A DNA stretch of 38,552 nt from an uncultured bacterium (lineage in GTDB: Bacteria; Myxococcota_A; UBA9042; PHBI01): the NCBI GenBank assembly GCA_938040325.1, contig CALHXW010000389.1, positions 1 through 38,552 of the forward strand. Direction: 5' to 3'. The stretch's first letter is position 1. Each line of letters starts with the position of its first letter. Shown piece after piece: positions 8,817 to 17,841 of this stretch. The notes beneath the pieces are model-generated. The model was not told the origin of the DNA. It ran no database searches and worked only from the letters and a program-made list of their open reading frames with translations. The translations under genes were made by a program, and so were the position numbers.

Positions 8817-11800
8817 CTCAACTCTCCTTTGCGGGCGCGTAGCGCCGCCTTGATCGCTTTGGCATCGATGCCATGGCGCGCAAGCTTTCCATCCAGTCCC
8901 GGTCGTGAGAGGCCCAGTGCCTTGGCGACCGCAATCTTCTTTCCGCCGAGTCGGGTCAGCGCGCTGACCAAGAGCTCACGCTCGACCGCCCCGAGTGCCG
9001 TCTCTAGAGTTGTTGTGCCGTCCCACCCTAGCGGACGCGCCCCTCCGGTTCGAGCCGCAGGCGTCGCCGCGTGCCGATCGCGGACCTTGGGCGACAGGTG
9101 GCTGAGCTTCACGGCGGCTCCCTCACAGAGCACGGACGCCCGCACCATCTCGTTTTCGAGCTCTCGCACGTTGCCCGGCCAGCCGTAAGCCTGGAGCGCA
9201 TCGGCCGCTGCTTGTGACAGGGTCACTGAGCGCCCCATACGCTCGCTCCGTTGCGCCAGAAACGCTGTTGCTAGCGGCAACACGTCGGCCCGCCGCTCGC
9301 GCAGCGGTGGGATGTCGACCGTCACGACGGCGAGCCGGTAGTAGAGGTCTTCGCGAAAGCTTCCGTCGGCAACCATCGCCTCAAGGTTGCGGTTGGTCGC
9401 GGCGACGATTCGAACATCTGCGACCACTTCCCGTCCTGCGCCGACCGGACGAAAGCGACTCTCCTGCAGCACGCGCAGCAGCTTCACCTGGTGCTCGAGC
9501 GGCAGCTCGCCGACCTCGTCGAGAAAGAGCGTTCCGCCGCGCGCCGACTCAAAGAGCCCCACACTCGGCGCGACGGCTCCGGTGAACGCGCCCTTCTTGT
9601 GGCCGAAGAAGACGCTCTCGAACAGGTCACGGGGAACCGCGCCGCAGTTCTCGGCCACAAACGGCCGGCTCGCGCGCGGACCGTTGTAGTGAAGGGCCCG
9701 AGCCATGAGCTCCTTGCCGACACCACTCTCTCCACGAAGCAGCACGGGAATCTCGGTCTCGGTGACCTTATCGAGCGTCGCGAGGACGCGGCGAGTCGCG
9801 CTGCTCTCATGGATGATGGCGCTGTAGTCGTGGGCGAGACGGGTGTGGACCTGCGAGCGGGTGAGCGCATCCCGGAGCGCTGTGACCTCGTCGCGATGCA
9901 TCATCTCGAGTTCGCGGTGCCGAAGCTCCAGCTCGTTAAGCTGACGCTGATGGCCGACGAGGGCACTGCGGGCCTCTGCCTCCGCCGTGGCGAGACCGAC
10001 GGCAGCCGCAATCGGGCCTAGGCCGGTCTCGTAGCTTGGGCTGCCGGGCGATCCTGGCGCCCACTGGACGACCAGCGCACCCGCCCAGGGCCGCATGGGC
10101 ACCGCGAGCGCCAGCAGTCTGCCATCGGCCGTCCGCGCCGCGAAAGGCTTGCCGTTGCAGGCTTCGCGCCCGACGTCCGAGAAGCGAGCCGGCTCGATCG
10201 GGCCGCTGCTCGCCACTACCGTCCGGCCGTCACTCGACAGCGCCAGCGTCGACTTGGCGTTCGCGCTCGTCCGGAGCGCCGCAAGCCAATCGCTTGGCGT
10301 CGGCGGTGTTGGTTGGTTGGCAACATCGGCCCACATGGTTGTTAGCAACTCCATCGCTGGTTCGACTCGGCGGCGCTTGAGGCCGCCCTTTGGGTCCACG
10401 TTGGAGACCGGACGCTGCCCCGGCTCCGAAGGTGTTGATGGGTCATGCACAACGCGTGCCAGCTCGATACGTTCCACATCGAGACGCGCGACCGAGCGGC
10501 ACCAAGCCGTGGGTGAGAGAGGCTCGGCGTGGAGCTGACGATGGAGCTCACAGCGAAGACCCGCACAGGCCCGCGTCATGGCGAGGATCTCGTCGGCGAG
10601 GTCAGCGTCACCGACAAGGGCTGCTGTGCGGTGTGCAAGCCCCATCACGCGCGCCGCCGCCGGCACGACCCCTGCCCCGGCGGTCACTGTGGGCGATGAC
10701 AGCCACGACCTCAGCCGGTCAATCGCCGCGTCCCATGCGCCCTCCCTAGCTGTCTGGTAGATGCGAACCAGCGCCAGTGGGGCGGTCACATGCGCGCTTG
10801 CGTGAGCCTCGAGCACGCTCCAGAGCGCCTCGCTGGGCTGTCGCTCTGCCGCGATGCCGGCGCGATAGGCCAACACGGCCGCGTCCCGGGCGACCGTGGC
10901 GCGACCATCAGCAACCGCATCCGCCGCGAGCGCTCCGGCCGCCTCGGCGACAGCCGAAGCCGCCATCGCCTCGGTGGCCCACAGCAGCTCGAGACGAACG
11001 ATCTCGATGTCGCCAGCAACAAGCGCCGAGCCCGCTGGCCACTGCGTGAGGTGCGTGTCGAGTGCCGTCATCAGCGCGCGGGCAGGCTCGAGTGCGCCCA
11101 GGTCATGCTCGACCTGGATGCCGCTGAGCAGAGCCATCGTCGTGCCCTGCCGGTCGCCGATCTGTGCTGCAAGCTCCCGTGCGCGCTCGATTCGCGTGCG
11201 TGCAATGCCGAGCCGGCCTAGCTCCCGCATGGCGAGTGCGCTGTTGGTCATCCCGATCCGCTCGCCGCGTACGTCGCCAAGGCGCGCTTTGGCGTGGGCG
11301 GCTGCCTCCCAGGCGTCCGCCGCCAGCTGGAAGTCCCCATCGTTGTAATAGAGGATGGCGAGGTTGTTGGTGACCTTGGCGAGCGCCAGATCGTCTCGAA
11401 GCCGCTGCGCGAGCTGACGCGCGGTCTCAAGCTCGGCGCGCGCCGTCTTCGTGTCGTGGACGCCGGCGGCAGCCGTGCCCGCGACCAGCGCCAGCTGGAG
11501 CTGCGACGGCCGGGATCGAGCGAGCTCGGGGCCATAGGCCCGCAGCGCTTCGGCTGTCGACGTTGCCGTCTTGCAGTCGCCCTTTCCGACAAGGTAGCGG
11601 CCGCGCGCAAGCCCCATAGCGAGCCGCGCTGCGTTGGTGCCAACTGCATCCGCCGCGCGTCGAGCCAGCCCTAGTGCCCGCTCGCTGGTCTCCCCCCGCG
11701 CGCCTGCGAGCTCGCTCCGCGCCAGCGCAGCCAGTGCTGCTTCGAGAGCCGCTGCCGGTGCGTCGTCGTCGAGGGCAGCAGCAGCGCCTTCAGTGAGCGC

Positions 11801-13675
11801 CAGCGCACCGTCTGCTGGATCCAGCAGCTCCTCAGCGAGGGCGGCGACGTGCCACGCTTGCGCGACCGCCTCGCTCTGACGCCCCAGCAACCTCAAGTGA
11901 ACGAGCGCAGCACGGGCCCGGCGCCGCTCATCAGGTGCGCTGAGGCAGCGCTCCAAGAGCGCCGTTCGTCCGTCGTCTGACACCGCCGGAAGCGCCAGCT
12001 GAGCCCCTTCCGACCGGTTGAGCCGCCGCGCTAGCGCTCGACTCAAGCAGACCGCGCCTGGCTGAGCGTCCCGCACAAGCGCGCCCATCGAGAGCAACCG
12101 CGCCAGCTGTGGCTGGCTCAGGCGCGAGTCGAGCTCCTTTTGACTCGCCCACCCACCAAGCTCCGCGCAGTAGCTGAGAGCCGCGCGCTCAGAGGTCTCA
12201 AGCCCCTCCCAGAGCGTCTTCCATAGCCGATCCGCCTCTCCCTCTGAGGCCCCGTCTGCGTCAAGCTCCGGACGCCCGGTGAACGCCCAGCCGCCGTCGC
12301 CTGCGAGCGAGACAGTCCCCTGGGCGCTCCAGAGCGCGAGCTGTGCTTGGAGCCCGCTAGCGCCTAGCTCCGCGCGGGCAACCAGCGCATCAACCACCTC
12401 CGGTGGCGGCGCGGTCACGCCGTGTGCAGCCAGGAGCGCCAGCACGTCCTCGGTATCCCATTGCTTGGCGTCCACCTCGAGAGCCGGCGTCACGACCCGA
12501 GCCCCCAGCGCGTGCGGCGTCGCGGTCACCAACACAAGGCGCTGCATGACGCCAGCTTCGTGCAGGCGCTTGAGCACGCGGGCGCCGGTGGCTGACAGGC
12601 GCTCGGGCGCAGCCACGACCCACGTGAGCGCCGGGACGTCGCGCATGTTGAGGGCCGACAGAACGCTCGATAGGAAGGTATCGCCGAGATAGCCCGCCGT
12701 TGGCGCAGCCTCGACGCCAAGGCTGTCAGCGAGTCGCACGAAGGCCCCCAGCCCAGGCTCAGCCACGAGCGTCCAAGCGCCTCCGCCCTTGAGGGCCAGA
12801 GCTGTCGTGATCGCCCGGGCAAGGGGCTCGACATCATCAACGGCACCGACGGTGACCCGCGCGACAACAGCGGACGCCTCCACGACTTCATGGATCGCGG
12901 GCCCCCAGACATCGGCGGCAGCGAAGCCGCCGAGCTGCGGCGAGAGCGTCCCGCCAAGGAGCTCCGAGGCTGCAGCGATGTCACCGGCGCTCAGCGCGGT
13001 CGACACAGCCTGCAGCGTAGCCACAGCGCCCCTGCCCAAGCGGCGGAGGTCGGACGCCACGTCACCGATGAGCGTGGCCAGTGCGAAGAGATCTGCGCGT
13101 GGCGTCAGCGTCGGACCCGCCGAGGGGTCGACATACCTCGAGGTGCCTCCGACCGTCGCCGCGCCCACAGCGCGCGCCAGGCCGAAGTCGATCAGCACGG
13201 GCCAACAGGCTCCCGCGCGCTCCTCCACAAGCACGTTCTGAGGCTTGATGTCGCCGTGGACGAGGCCTCGCTGGTGGAGCCAACCGAGCGTGCTGAGCAG
13301 CGCCAAAATGCACGCCCGACGTGCGTCGTCGGTCGCATCGATCAGGAACTGGTCGATGCGGGTGCCCTCGACCACGTCCATCGCAAGCCACGGCCGCCCC
13401 GCGCTGTCCCGGCCAACGTCGTGGACAGACACGATGCCCGGGTGGTCGACGGCCGTGAGCCATCTTAGCTCGTCGAGCGCCAGCTCCTGGACGCTGCCGC
13501 CGATCTCATCGCGCTCGATGACCAGGGTCTTGAGGGCCACCTCGCGGGCATTCAGGCAGTCCCATGCCCGGTGGACCTCGCCCATGCCACCGGCACCGAG
13601 CGACGCGCGACGTCGGAAACGCCGGCTGAGGGTAGACGGCACGTTGTCTAACGATCGTGAGGTCGGTTGCTGCAT
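8813..13675 (-). CDS. Ser/Thr kinase - degenerate AAA - TPR - sigma-54 activator - Fis HTH regulator
   Basis: From the ATG at 13675 the protein has 1620 residues. An open frame extends to 13777, but those 34 residues show no domain and overlap an AT-richer, promoter-like stretch. The kinase domain (about 20-260) has GAGGMG (27-32), Lys49, HGD (140-142) with Lys144 and Asn147, and DFG (163-165). An AAA_16-like region follows (about 290-480), with EPGLGA at 306-311 where a P-loop would be expected to have Lys. Helical TPR-like repeats fill about 600-1050, then a GAF-like segment and a coiled coil (about 1230-1290). The sigma-54 AAA+ domain has Walker A GESGVGKE (1315-1322), GAFTGA (1362-1367), Walker B LFLDE and WPGNVRELE. 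The C-terminus is a Fis-type helix-turn-helix. It probably activates RpoN-dependent promoters; the signal is unknown. Confidence 0.92.
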   Translation of the reverse strand: MQQPTSRSLDNVPSTLSRRFRRRASLGAGGMGEVHRAWDCLNAREVALKTLVIERDEIGGSVQELALDELRWLTAVDHPGIVSVHDVGRDSAGRPWLAMDVVEGTRIDQFLIDATDDARRACILALLSTLGWLHQRGLVHGDIKPQNVLVEERAGACWPVLIDFGLARAVGAATVGGTSRYVDPSAGPTLTPRADLFALATLIGDVASDLRRLGRGAVATLQAVSTALSAGDIAAASELLGGTLSPQLGGFAAADVWGPAIHEVVEASAVVARVTVGAVDDVEPLARAITTALALKGGGAWTLVAEPGLGAFVRLADSLGVEAAPTAGYLGDTFLSSVLSALNMRDVPALTWVVAAPERLSATGARVLKRLHEAGVMQRLVLVTATPHALGARVVTPALEVDAKQWDTEDVLALLAAHGVTAPPPEVVDALVARAELGASGLQAQLALWSAQGTVSLAGDGGWAFTGRPELDADGASEGEADRLWKTLWEGLETSERAALSYCAELGGWASQKELDSRLSQPQLARLLSMGALVRDAQPGAVCLSRALARRLNRSEGAQLALPAVSDDGRTALLERCLSAPDERRRARAALVHLRLLGRQSEAVAQAWHVAALAEELLDPADGALALTEGAAAALDDDAPAAALEAALAALARSELAGARGETSERALGLARRAADAVGTNAARLAMGLARGRYLVGKGDCKTATSTAEALRAYGPELARSRPSQLQLALVAGTAAAGVHDTKTARAELETARQLAQRLRDDLALAKVTNNLAILYYNDGDFQLAADAWEAAAHAKARLGDVRGERIGMTNSALAMRELGRLGIARTRIERARELAAQIGDRQGTTMALLSGIQVEHDLGALEPARALMTALDTHLTQWPAGSALVAGDIEIVRLELLWATEAMAASAVAEAAGALAADAVADGRATVARDAAVLAYRAGIAAERQPSEALWSVLEAHASAHVTAPLALVRIYQTAREGAWDAAIDRLRSWLSSPTVTAGAGVVPAAARVMGLAHRTAALVGDADLADEILAMTRACAGLRCELHRQLHAEPLSPTAWCRSVARLDVERIELARVVHDPSTPSEPGQRPVSNVDPKGGLKRRRVEPAMELLTTMWADVANQPTPPTPSDWLAALRTSANAKSTLALSSDGRTVVASSGPIEPARFSDVGREACNGKPFAARTADGRLLALAVPMRPWAGALVVQWAPGSPGSPSYETGLGPIAAAVGLATAEAEARSALVGHQRQLNELELRHRELEMMHRDEVTALRDALTRSQVHTRLAHDYSAIIHESSATRRVLATLDKVTETEIPVLLRGESGVGKELMARALHYNGPRASRPFVAENCGAVPRDLFESVFFGHKKGAFTGAVAPSVGLFESARGGTLFLDEVGELPLEHQVKLLRVLQESRFRPVGAGREVVADVRIVAATNRNLEAMVADGSFREDLYYRLAVVTVDIPPLRERRADVLPLATAFLAQRSERMGRSVTLSQAAADALQAYGWPGNVRELENEMVRASVLCEGAAVKLSHLSPKVRDRHAATPAARTGGARPLGWDGTTTLETALGAVERELLVSALTRLGGKKIAVAKALGLSRPGLDGKLARHGIDAKAIKAALRARKGELR

Positions 13676-13815
13676 CGTGTAACAATGCACGGCATTCGAG
13701 ACAAAACGAAAGACAATCTTACAAACACAGCCGGACGGGGGAACCGACCACGGCGCCCGCTGCTCGCCGCGCGTCACCTATCCTGTGGCCCGAAGCAACG
13801 CTGGACGCATCCCAT

Positions 13816-13833
13816 TGTGGCTGGCGAGCCACA
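13816..13833. repeat. Perfect inverted repeat in a divergent intergenic region
   Basis: TGTGGCT (13816-13822), a GGCG spacer, and AGCCACA (13827-13833) form a perfect seven-base inverted repeat. It lies between the kinase/activator gene (starting leftward at 13675) and the SGNH operon (starting at 13886). It could be an operator for either gene or a hairpin in the leader of the rightward operon. Confidence 0.35.
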
Positions 13834-13885
13834 CCCCAGCAGATCGCAAGGTGAGTTGGCATAGCCATTGCACTCAGCCTCCAGC

Positions 13886-15049
13886 ATGACACGCTGGACC
13901 CGCCGACTCTCGATCACTGCCTTCACGCTGCTTCTCACGGTGGCTGCGGGCGAGCTCGTCGTTGGCTGGATGCACGACTTCGCGTTTCCGTACCTCAACG
14001 TGTTCGAGCCCGACGAGCGGTACGGCGTCCGGTTGACGCGCGACACGCAGACTCGGCTACGGAGTCCGCAAGGCCGACTCTCGACCGTCGTCACCAATCG
14101 CGACGGCTTTCGGAACCCCGACGACTTCCCGACCGGACCCACGCTCGAGCCGGGGGCCCAGCGGGTGTTGGTGCTCGGAGACAGCCAGGTTCTTGGCTAC
14201 AGCGTCGAAGAGCCCGAGACCACGGTCGCCCAGCTGCGAGCGCTGCTGGGCAACGGCAAGGGCGACAACCACTTGGTCTTGAATGCGGGCGTGCCCACCT
14301 GGGGCCCTCGCGAGTACGTCATGGCGATGGGCGAGCTAGGCGCGAGACTGCGCCCCGACGCTGTCGTCGTCCTCTTCAACCTCGCCAACGACTGGTTTGA
14401 AGCGCCGACAAGTAACGTCCGACGCTCGACCGCCCGAGACGGTTGGCTGGTGCATCGACGGGGCGCGGACGCGTCTGACGAAGAGGTCGGCGACGGCTGG
14501 CTGCGCACCTTCGTGATGCGCGACTCTCACCTCGCTTTCTTCCTCCGCGCGCTCTTCGCTGGCGGTGGACGGTCCGAGGCCGCCGCTCAGACCGCCGGCG
14601 CACGGGTCGCCAAGCGGCTGCTCGACAATGCGGCCGGGCTGACCAAGGCCCGCGGCCGCTTCCGAACGCCGCTGGCGGGCCACCTCGCACGCGCCAAGCG
14701 CGCCGCCGACGAGCTCGGCGCGACGCTGGTCGTGGCAGCCCTGCCGCTCGATCTCCAGATCGATGAGAGCGCGTTCGCGAAGTACCACGTACCCGCCTTC
14801 GACGTCGCAAAGCTCGACCTGATGCTCGACGGGTTCGCCCACGACGCCCGCACCCTTGGCATCCAGGCGGTCGACCTCCGAGCACCGCTCGCCCGCGCTG
14901 CCGAACAAGGCAACGCCTACCTGCCCGACGACGACCACCTCTCACCGCTCGGCCATCGCGCCGTCGCGGCTGCCTTGCGGGTAGCCCTGCCCTCAACAGC
15001 GACACCGACCGGCCCCACCGCAGGAGATCTCCATGCTCAACTCCGTTGA
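13886..15049 (+). CDS. Membrane-anchored SGNH/GDSL-family hydrolase or acyltransferase-like protein
   Basis: The 387-residue protein starts with a signal anchor (RRLSITAFTLLLTVAAG). The SGNH fold shows GDSQ with nucleophile Ser100 (VLVLGDSQVLGY), the Gly block LNAGVPTWG, the Asn block LANDW, and the C-terminal catalytic pair Asp348/His351 (DDDHLSPLGH). Related proteins act as O-acetylesterases or acyltransferases on glycans and often sit beside carbamoyltransferases. The ATG at 13886 gives a normal signal segment; an in-frame TTG at 13868 is an alternative, and neither has a clear ribosome binding site. The last 17 bases overlap the ferritin-like gene. Confidence 0.85.
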   Translation: MTRWTRRLSITAFTLLLTVAAGELVVGWMHDFAFPYLNVFEPDERYGVRLTRDTQTRLRSPQGRLSTVVTNRDGFRNPDDFPTGPTLEPGAQRVLVLGDSQVLGYSVEEPETTVAQLRALLGNGKGDNHLVLNAGVPTWGPREYVMAMGELGARLRPDAVVVLFNLANDWFEAPTSNVRRSTARDGWLVHRRGADASDEEVGDGWLRTFVMRDSHLAFFLRALFAGGGRSEAAAQTAGARVAKRLLDNAAGLTKARGRFRTPLAGHLARAKRAADELGATLVVAALPLDLQIDESAFAKYHVPAFDVAKLDLMLDGFAHDARTLGIQAVDLRAPLARAAEQGNAYLPDDDHLSPLGHRAVAAALRVALPSTATPTGPTAGDLHAQLR

Positions 15050-15767
15050 ACGAACCCCGCTCATCGTCCGACTGACCGCGCCCTTCGCCTGGCGTAGCGA
15101 GCGCCGCATCGCCATGAAGCTGCTGGGCTTCGGCGCCACCGAAGAAGGCAGCGCCCACGACATGATGCGCGCGGCCGAGCTGACCGAAGACCCACGCCTC
15201 AAGCGCCTCTTCTTTCGTCACTCGGTCGACGAGGCGCGCCACGCTGCTGCGTTTCGAGCCGCAGCCGCCAAGCTTGGCGGTGGCTCGACCCGCGCGGGCG
15301 AAGCACTCCGAGCACGCCGCGAAGACCTCTACGAGCGCCTCGGATTGGTCCGGTTTCTAGCCTTCGTTCATCACTCGGAGTCCCAGGCCAAGCGGCAGTT
15401 CGAGAGCCTAGCCGCACACTTCGCCGACACGCCCGAGCTCGCCCACCTCTTCGAGCACATCGTCAAAGACGAGCACCAGCACGCGACCTACTCAGGCCAG
15501 CTGCTGGTCGAGCTAGAAGAAGCAGGTCGCGGACAAGAAGTCACCCGCGCGCGCCGCTGGGTCCGCTGGTGGCTTCGCTGGGGGGCCTGGCGCCGCGCCG
15601 GCCGCGACCTCGGCGAGCGCTTCATCCGCCTCTTCCTCGCGACGCTCTGGCTGGTCGCGCTGCCCTTCTTCGTCGTCCCGGCGCGACTGAGTCGCGACGC
15701 CGCCCCCGGCTGGCATGCCCTGCCCGCGCCTGACGACACCCCCGCCCGCATCCGGAGGCCCTTCTAA
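15033..15767 (+). CDS. Ferritin-like di-iron protein with C-terminal membrane segment
   Basis: This 244-residue protein has a complete four-helix di-iron signature: Glu37/Glu38 (ATEEGSAHD), Glu67-x-x-His70 (DEARHAA), Glu116 (HHSESQAK) and Glu147-x-x-His150 (DEHQHATY). A Trp/Arg-rich stretch (about 172-192) leads into one hydrophobic helix (about 197-216), so the catalytic bundle is probably tethered to the inner membrane facing the cytoplasm. AGGAG lies seven bases before the ATG; the gene starts inside the SGNH gene, and its TAA shares a base with the next ATG. Ferritin-like families include oxygenases, desaturase-like enzymes and rubrerythrins; which one applies is not clear. A tight operon with a carbamoyltransferase suggests oxidation of the same substrate. 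Confidence 0.82.
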   Translation: MLNSVERTPLIVRLTAPFAWRSERRIAMKLLGFGATEEGSAHDMMRAAELTEDPRLKRLFFRHSVDEARHAAAFRAAAAKLGGGSTRAGEALRARREDLYERLGLVRFLAFVHHSESQAKRQFESLAAHFADTPELAHLFEHIVKDEHQHATYSGQLLVELEEAGRGQEVTRARRWVRWWLRWGAWRRAGRDLGERFIRLFLATLWLVALPFFVVPARLSRDAAPGWHALPAPDDTPARIRRPF

Positions 15768-17578
15768 TGAACATCCTTGGAATCAGCGCCCAGTTCCACG
15801 ACGCCGCCGCCGCGCTCGTGGTCGACGGTCAGCTCGTCGCAGCCGCCGCCGAGGAGCGGTTCAGTCGCCTCAAGCACGACGCGAAGCTGCCCTTGGAAGC
15901 CGTTGACTACTGCCTTGCGGAGGCGGGTCTCACCATCGATGACGTGGACCACGTCGTCTTCTACGAAAAGCCCCTCCGCAAGTTCAGCCGCATCCTTGAG
16001 ACCAGCGCGCGAACGTTCCCCAGGGGCGCTGGACAGTTCGTGCGCGCCATGTCGACGTGGCTCGGCGACCGCCTCTGGCTCGAGCGGACCCTCGCAGACA
16101 CTCTCGGCGTTGACCAAGGGCGCCTTGCGTTCACCGACCACCACCTCTCGCATGCGGCGTCGGCCTTCCTCCCGTCGCCCTTCGACAGCGCGGCCATCCT
16201 GACGATGGACGGCGTCGGGGAGCGAACGACAACGGCCCTCTACGACGCCGACACCGTCGACGGCCGCCCCTGCATCACGCCGCTGTCCGCCCTGCACTTT
16301 CCGCACTCGATGGGCCTGGTCTACTCGGCGCTGACGGCCTACCTCGGCTTTCGGGTCAACAACGGGGAGTACAAGGTCATGGGCCTCGCGGCCTACGGCG
16401 AGCCGCGTTTCGTCGCGGAGCTTGAGCAGATCACCGGCATGACCGACGAGGGAACGCTCAGCCTCGACATGTCGTACTTCTGCTTCGACCGCGATCCCAA
16501 GCGCTCGTTCACCGCGAAGCTTGAGGACCTGCTGGGTCCCGCTCGAGCCCCGGACACTCCGCTCGAGCCAGGTGGCGTCGATCGCGAGTCACGTCGCTTT
16601 GCCGACGTAGCCGCGAGCATTCAAGTTCTCTGTGAGCGCTGGGTCTTAACGCTCGCCAAGCGGGTGCGCGCGCTCACCGATCGCAAAAACCTCTGCATGG
16701 CGGGGGGCGTGGCCCTCAACTCGGTCGCAAACACGCGCGTTGCCAAGGAGGCCGGCTTCGAGCGCGTCTACGTCCACCCAGCTGCTGGCGATGACGGCGG
16801 CGCCGTGGGTGCCGCTCTCTACATGAGCCAGGTCGTCCTCGGCGAGCCGCGCCACGCCGTCACCAGCGCACTGCTCGGTCCTGCCCTCGACAGCTCCGTC
16901 GCAGAAGCGGAGCTCGTGGCCTGTCGCGTCCGCCACCGTCGAATCGCCGATCGGAACGAGCTCAGCGCTGAGATCGCTCGACGCCTGGCGCGTGGCGAAG
17001 TTGGTGCGCTGGTCAGCGGCCGCATGGAGTGGGGCCCCCGAGCACTCGGCAGCCGCTCGATCATCGCTGACCCGCGCTCGGAGTCGATGCGCGACCGGGT
17101 GAACGCACGGGTGAAGTTCCGCGAGCGCTTCCGTCCGTTCGCGCCGGCGGTGCTCGCCAGCCAAGCAGATCGCTACTTCGAGCTAGAGCCTGCGACCGAG
17201 CTGATGACCCAGTACATGCTGGCGGTCGTGCCTGTGACCGAGGCCGGTCGCGAGGTGCTGCCCGCAATCCGCCACGTCGACAACAGCGCCCGCGTCCAGG
17301 TGGTCGCGGACGACGCCGACAGCCTGCTGGCCAGCGTCCTCACCGCGTTCGCGGCTCGCACAGGCGTCGGCGTCGTGATGAACACGTCGTTCAACCTCAA
17401 AGGCGAGCCGATCTGCCGGACCGCGCTCGAGTCACTCAGCACGTTCCTGCGGTCTGATCTCGACTTCTTGGTCCTCGACGATCTGCTGGTGCTGCGACCG
17501 AGCGCCCAGCAGCAGCCGATCGCCGACGTCCAAACGACCCAGGCAACCCAACCACCAACCCAGGCAAGCGCCGCTTAG
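15767..17578 (+). CDS. O-carbamoyltransferase of the TobZ/NodU/CmcH family
   Basis: The 603-residue length matches the family. The N-terminal Kae1-like domain has the start MNILGISAQFHDAAAALV, a metal-binding HHLSHA (His125/His126/His129), an ATP-site MDGVGE segment and GGVALNS. The C-terminal domain carries ESMRDRVNARVKFRERFRPF and NTSFNLKGEPI, the carbamoyltransferase C-terminal signature. The family makes carbamoyl-adenylate from carbamoyl phosphate and ATP and moves the carbamoyl group to a hydroxyl of a sugar or natural product. GGAGG lies just before the ATG, which overlaps the upstream stop by one base. Here the acceptor is unknown; no sugar-nucleotide or polyketide genes are in the window. 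Confidence 0.95.
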   Translation: MNILGISAQFHDAAAALVVDGQLVAAAAEERFSRLKHDAKLPLEAVDYCLAEAGLTIDDVDHVVFYEKPLRKFSRILETSARTFPRGAGQFVRAMSTWLGDRLWLERTLADTLGVDQGRLAFTDHHLSHAASAFLPSPFDSAAILTMDGVGERTTTALYDADTVDGRPCITPLSALHFPHSMGLVYSALTAYLGFRVNNGEYKVMGLAAYGEPRFVAELEQITGMTDEGTLSLDMSYFCFDRDPKRSFTAKLEDLLGPARAPDTPLEPGGVDRESRRFADVAASIQVLCERWVLTLAKRVRALTDRKNLCMAGGVALNSVANTRVAKEAGFERVYVHPAAGDDGGAVGAALYMSQVVLGEPRHAVTSALLGPALDSSVAEAELVACRVRHRRIADRNELSAEIARRLARGEVGALVSGRMEWGPRALGSRSIIADPRSESMRDRVNARVKFRERFRPFAPAVLASQADRYFELEPATELMTQYMLAVVPVTEAGREVLPAIRHVDNSARVQVVADDADSLLASVLTAFAARTGVGVVMNTSFNLKGEPICRTALESLSTFLRSDLDFLVLDDLLVLRPSAQQQPIADVQTTQATQPPTQASAA

Positions 17579-17588
17579 GAGCTCCAGC

Positions 17589-17816
17589 ATGTCGATTGCG
17601 TATTCACCAACCCAAGAGCCCAAGCCCGTCCGACGCCGCAAAAGGCGCCGGCTCTTCAGCCGCACGCGCACCGTCTGGAGCTTGCTCCGAGGCTGTGCTG
17701 CCGACGGCCGCTGGTGGCTCATGCCGCTCGTCATTGTGACCGCCGTCAGCGCCGTGCTCGTGGCACTCGTACAGCTCGTCGAGGTCGCCGCCCCCTTCGT
17801 CTACAGCATCTTCTAA
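17589..17816 (+). CDS. DUF5989-type small membrane protein (SxtK-like)
   Basis: The 75-residue protein has a basic N-terminus (VRRRKRRRLF), an amphipathic stretch and one membrane helix (about 45-65), and ends in APFVYSIF. The pattern WWLMPLVIV followed by a C-terminal APF(V/I)Y is that of DUF5989. These micro-proteins commonly follow a carbamoyltransferase gene, as sxtK does in saxitoxin clusters. It begins ten bases after the carbamoyltransferase stop with GGAG upstream. A membrane tether or partner for the transferase is a fair guess; no biochemical role is established that I know of. Confidence 0.82.
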   Translation: MSIAYSPTQEPKPVRRRKRRRLFSRTRTVWSLLRGCAADGRWWLMPLVIVTAVSAVLVALVQLVEVAAPFVYSIF

Positions 17817-17841
17817 ACGCCCGAACGAAAGGAGACTCACC

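Noticed and set aside
10440..10456. Second sigma-54-like motif on the minus strand (TGGCACG-N4-GTGC)
   Set aside because: It lies inside the coding region of the regulator and has GTGC instead of TTGC at -12, so it is likely chance.
13676..13777. 34-residue N-terminal extension of the kinase/activator
   Set aside because: The extension has no domain or export signal and overlaps an AT-richer stretch that looks like promoter or leader; the kinase domain fits the ATG at 13675.
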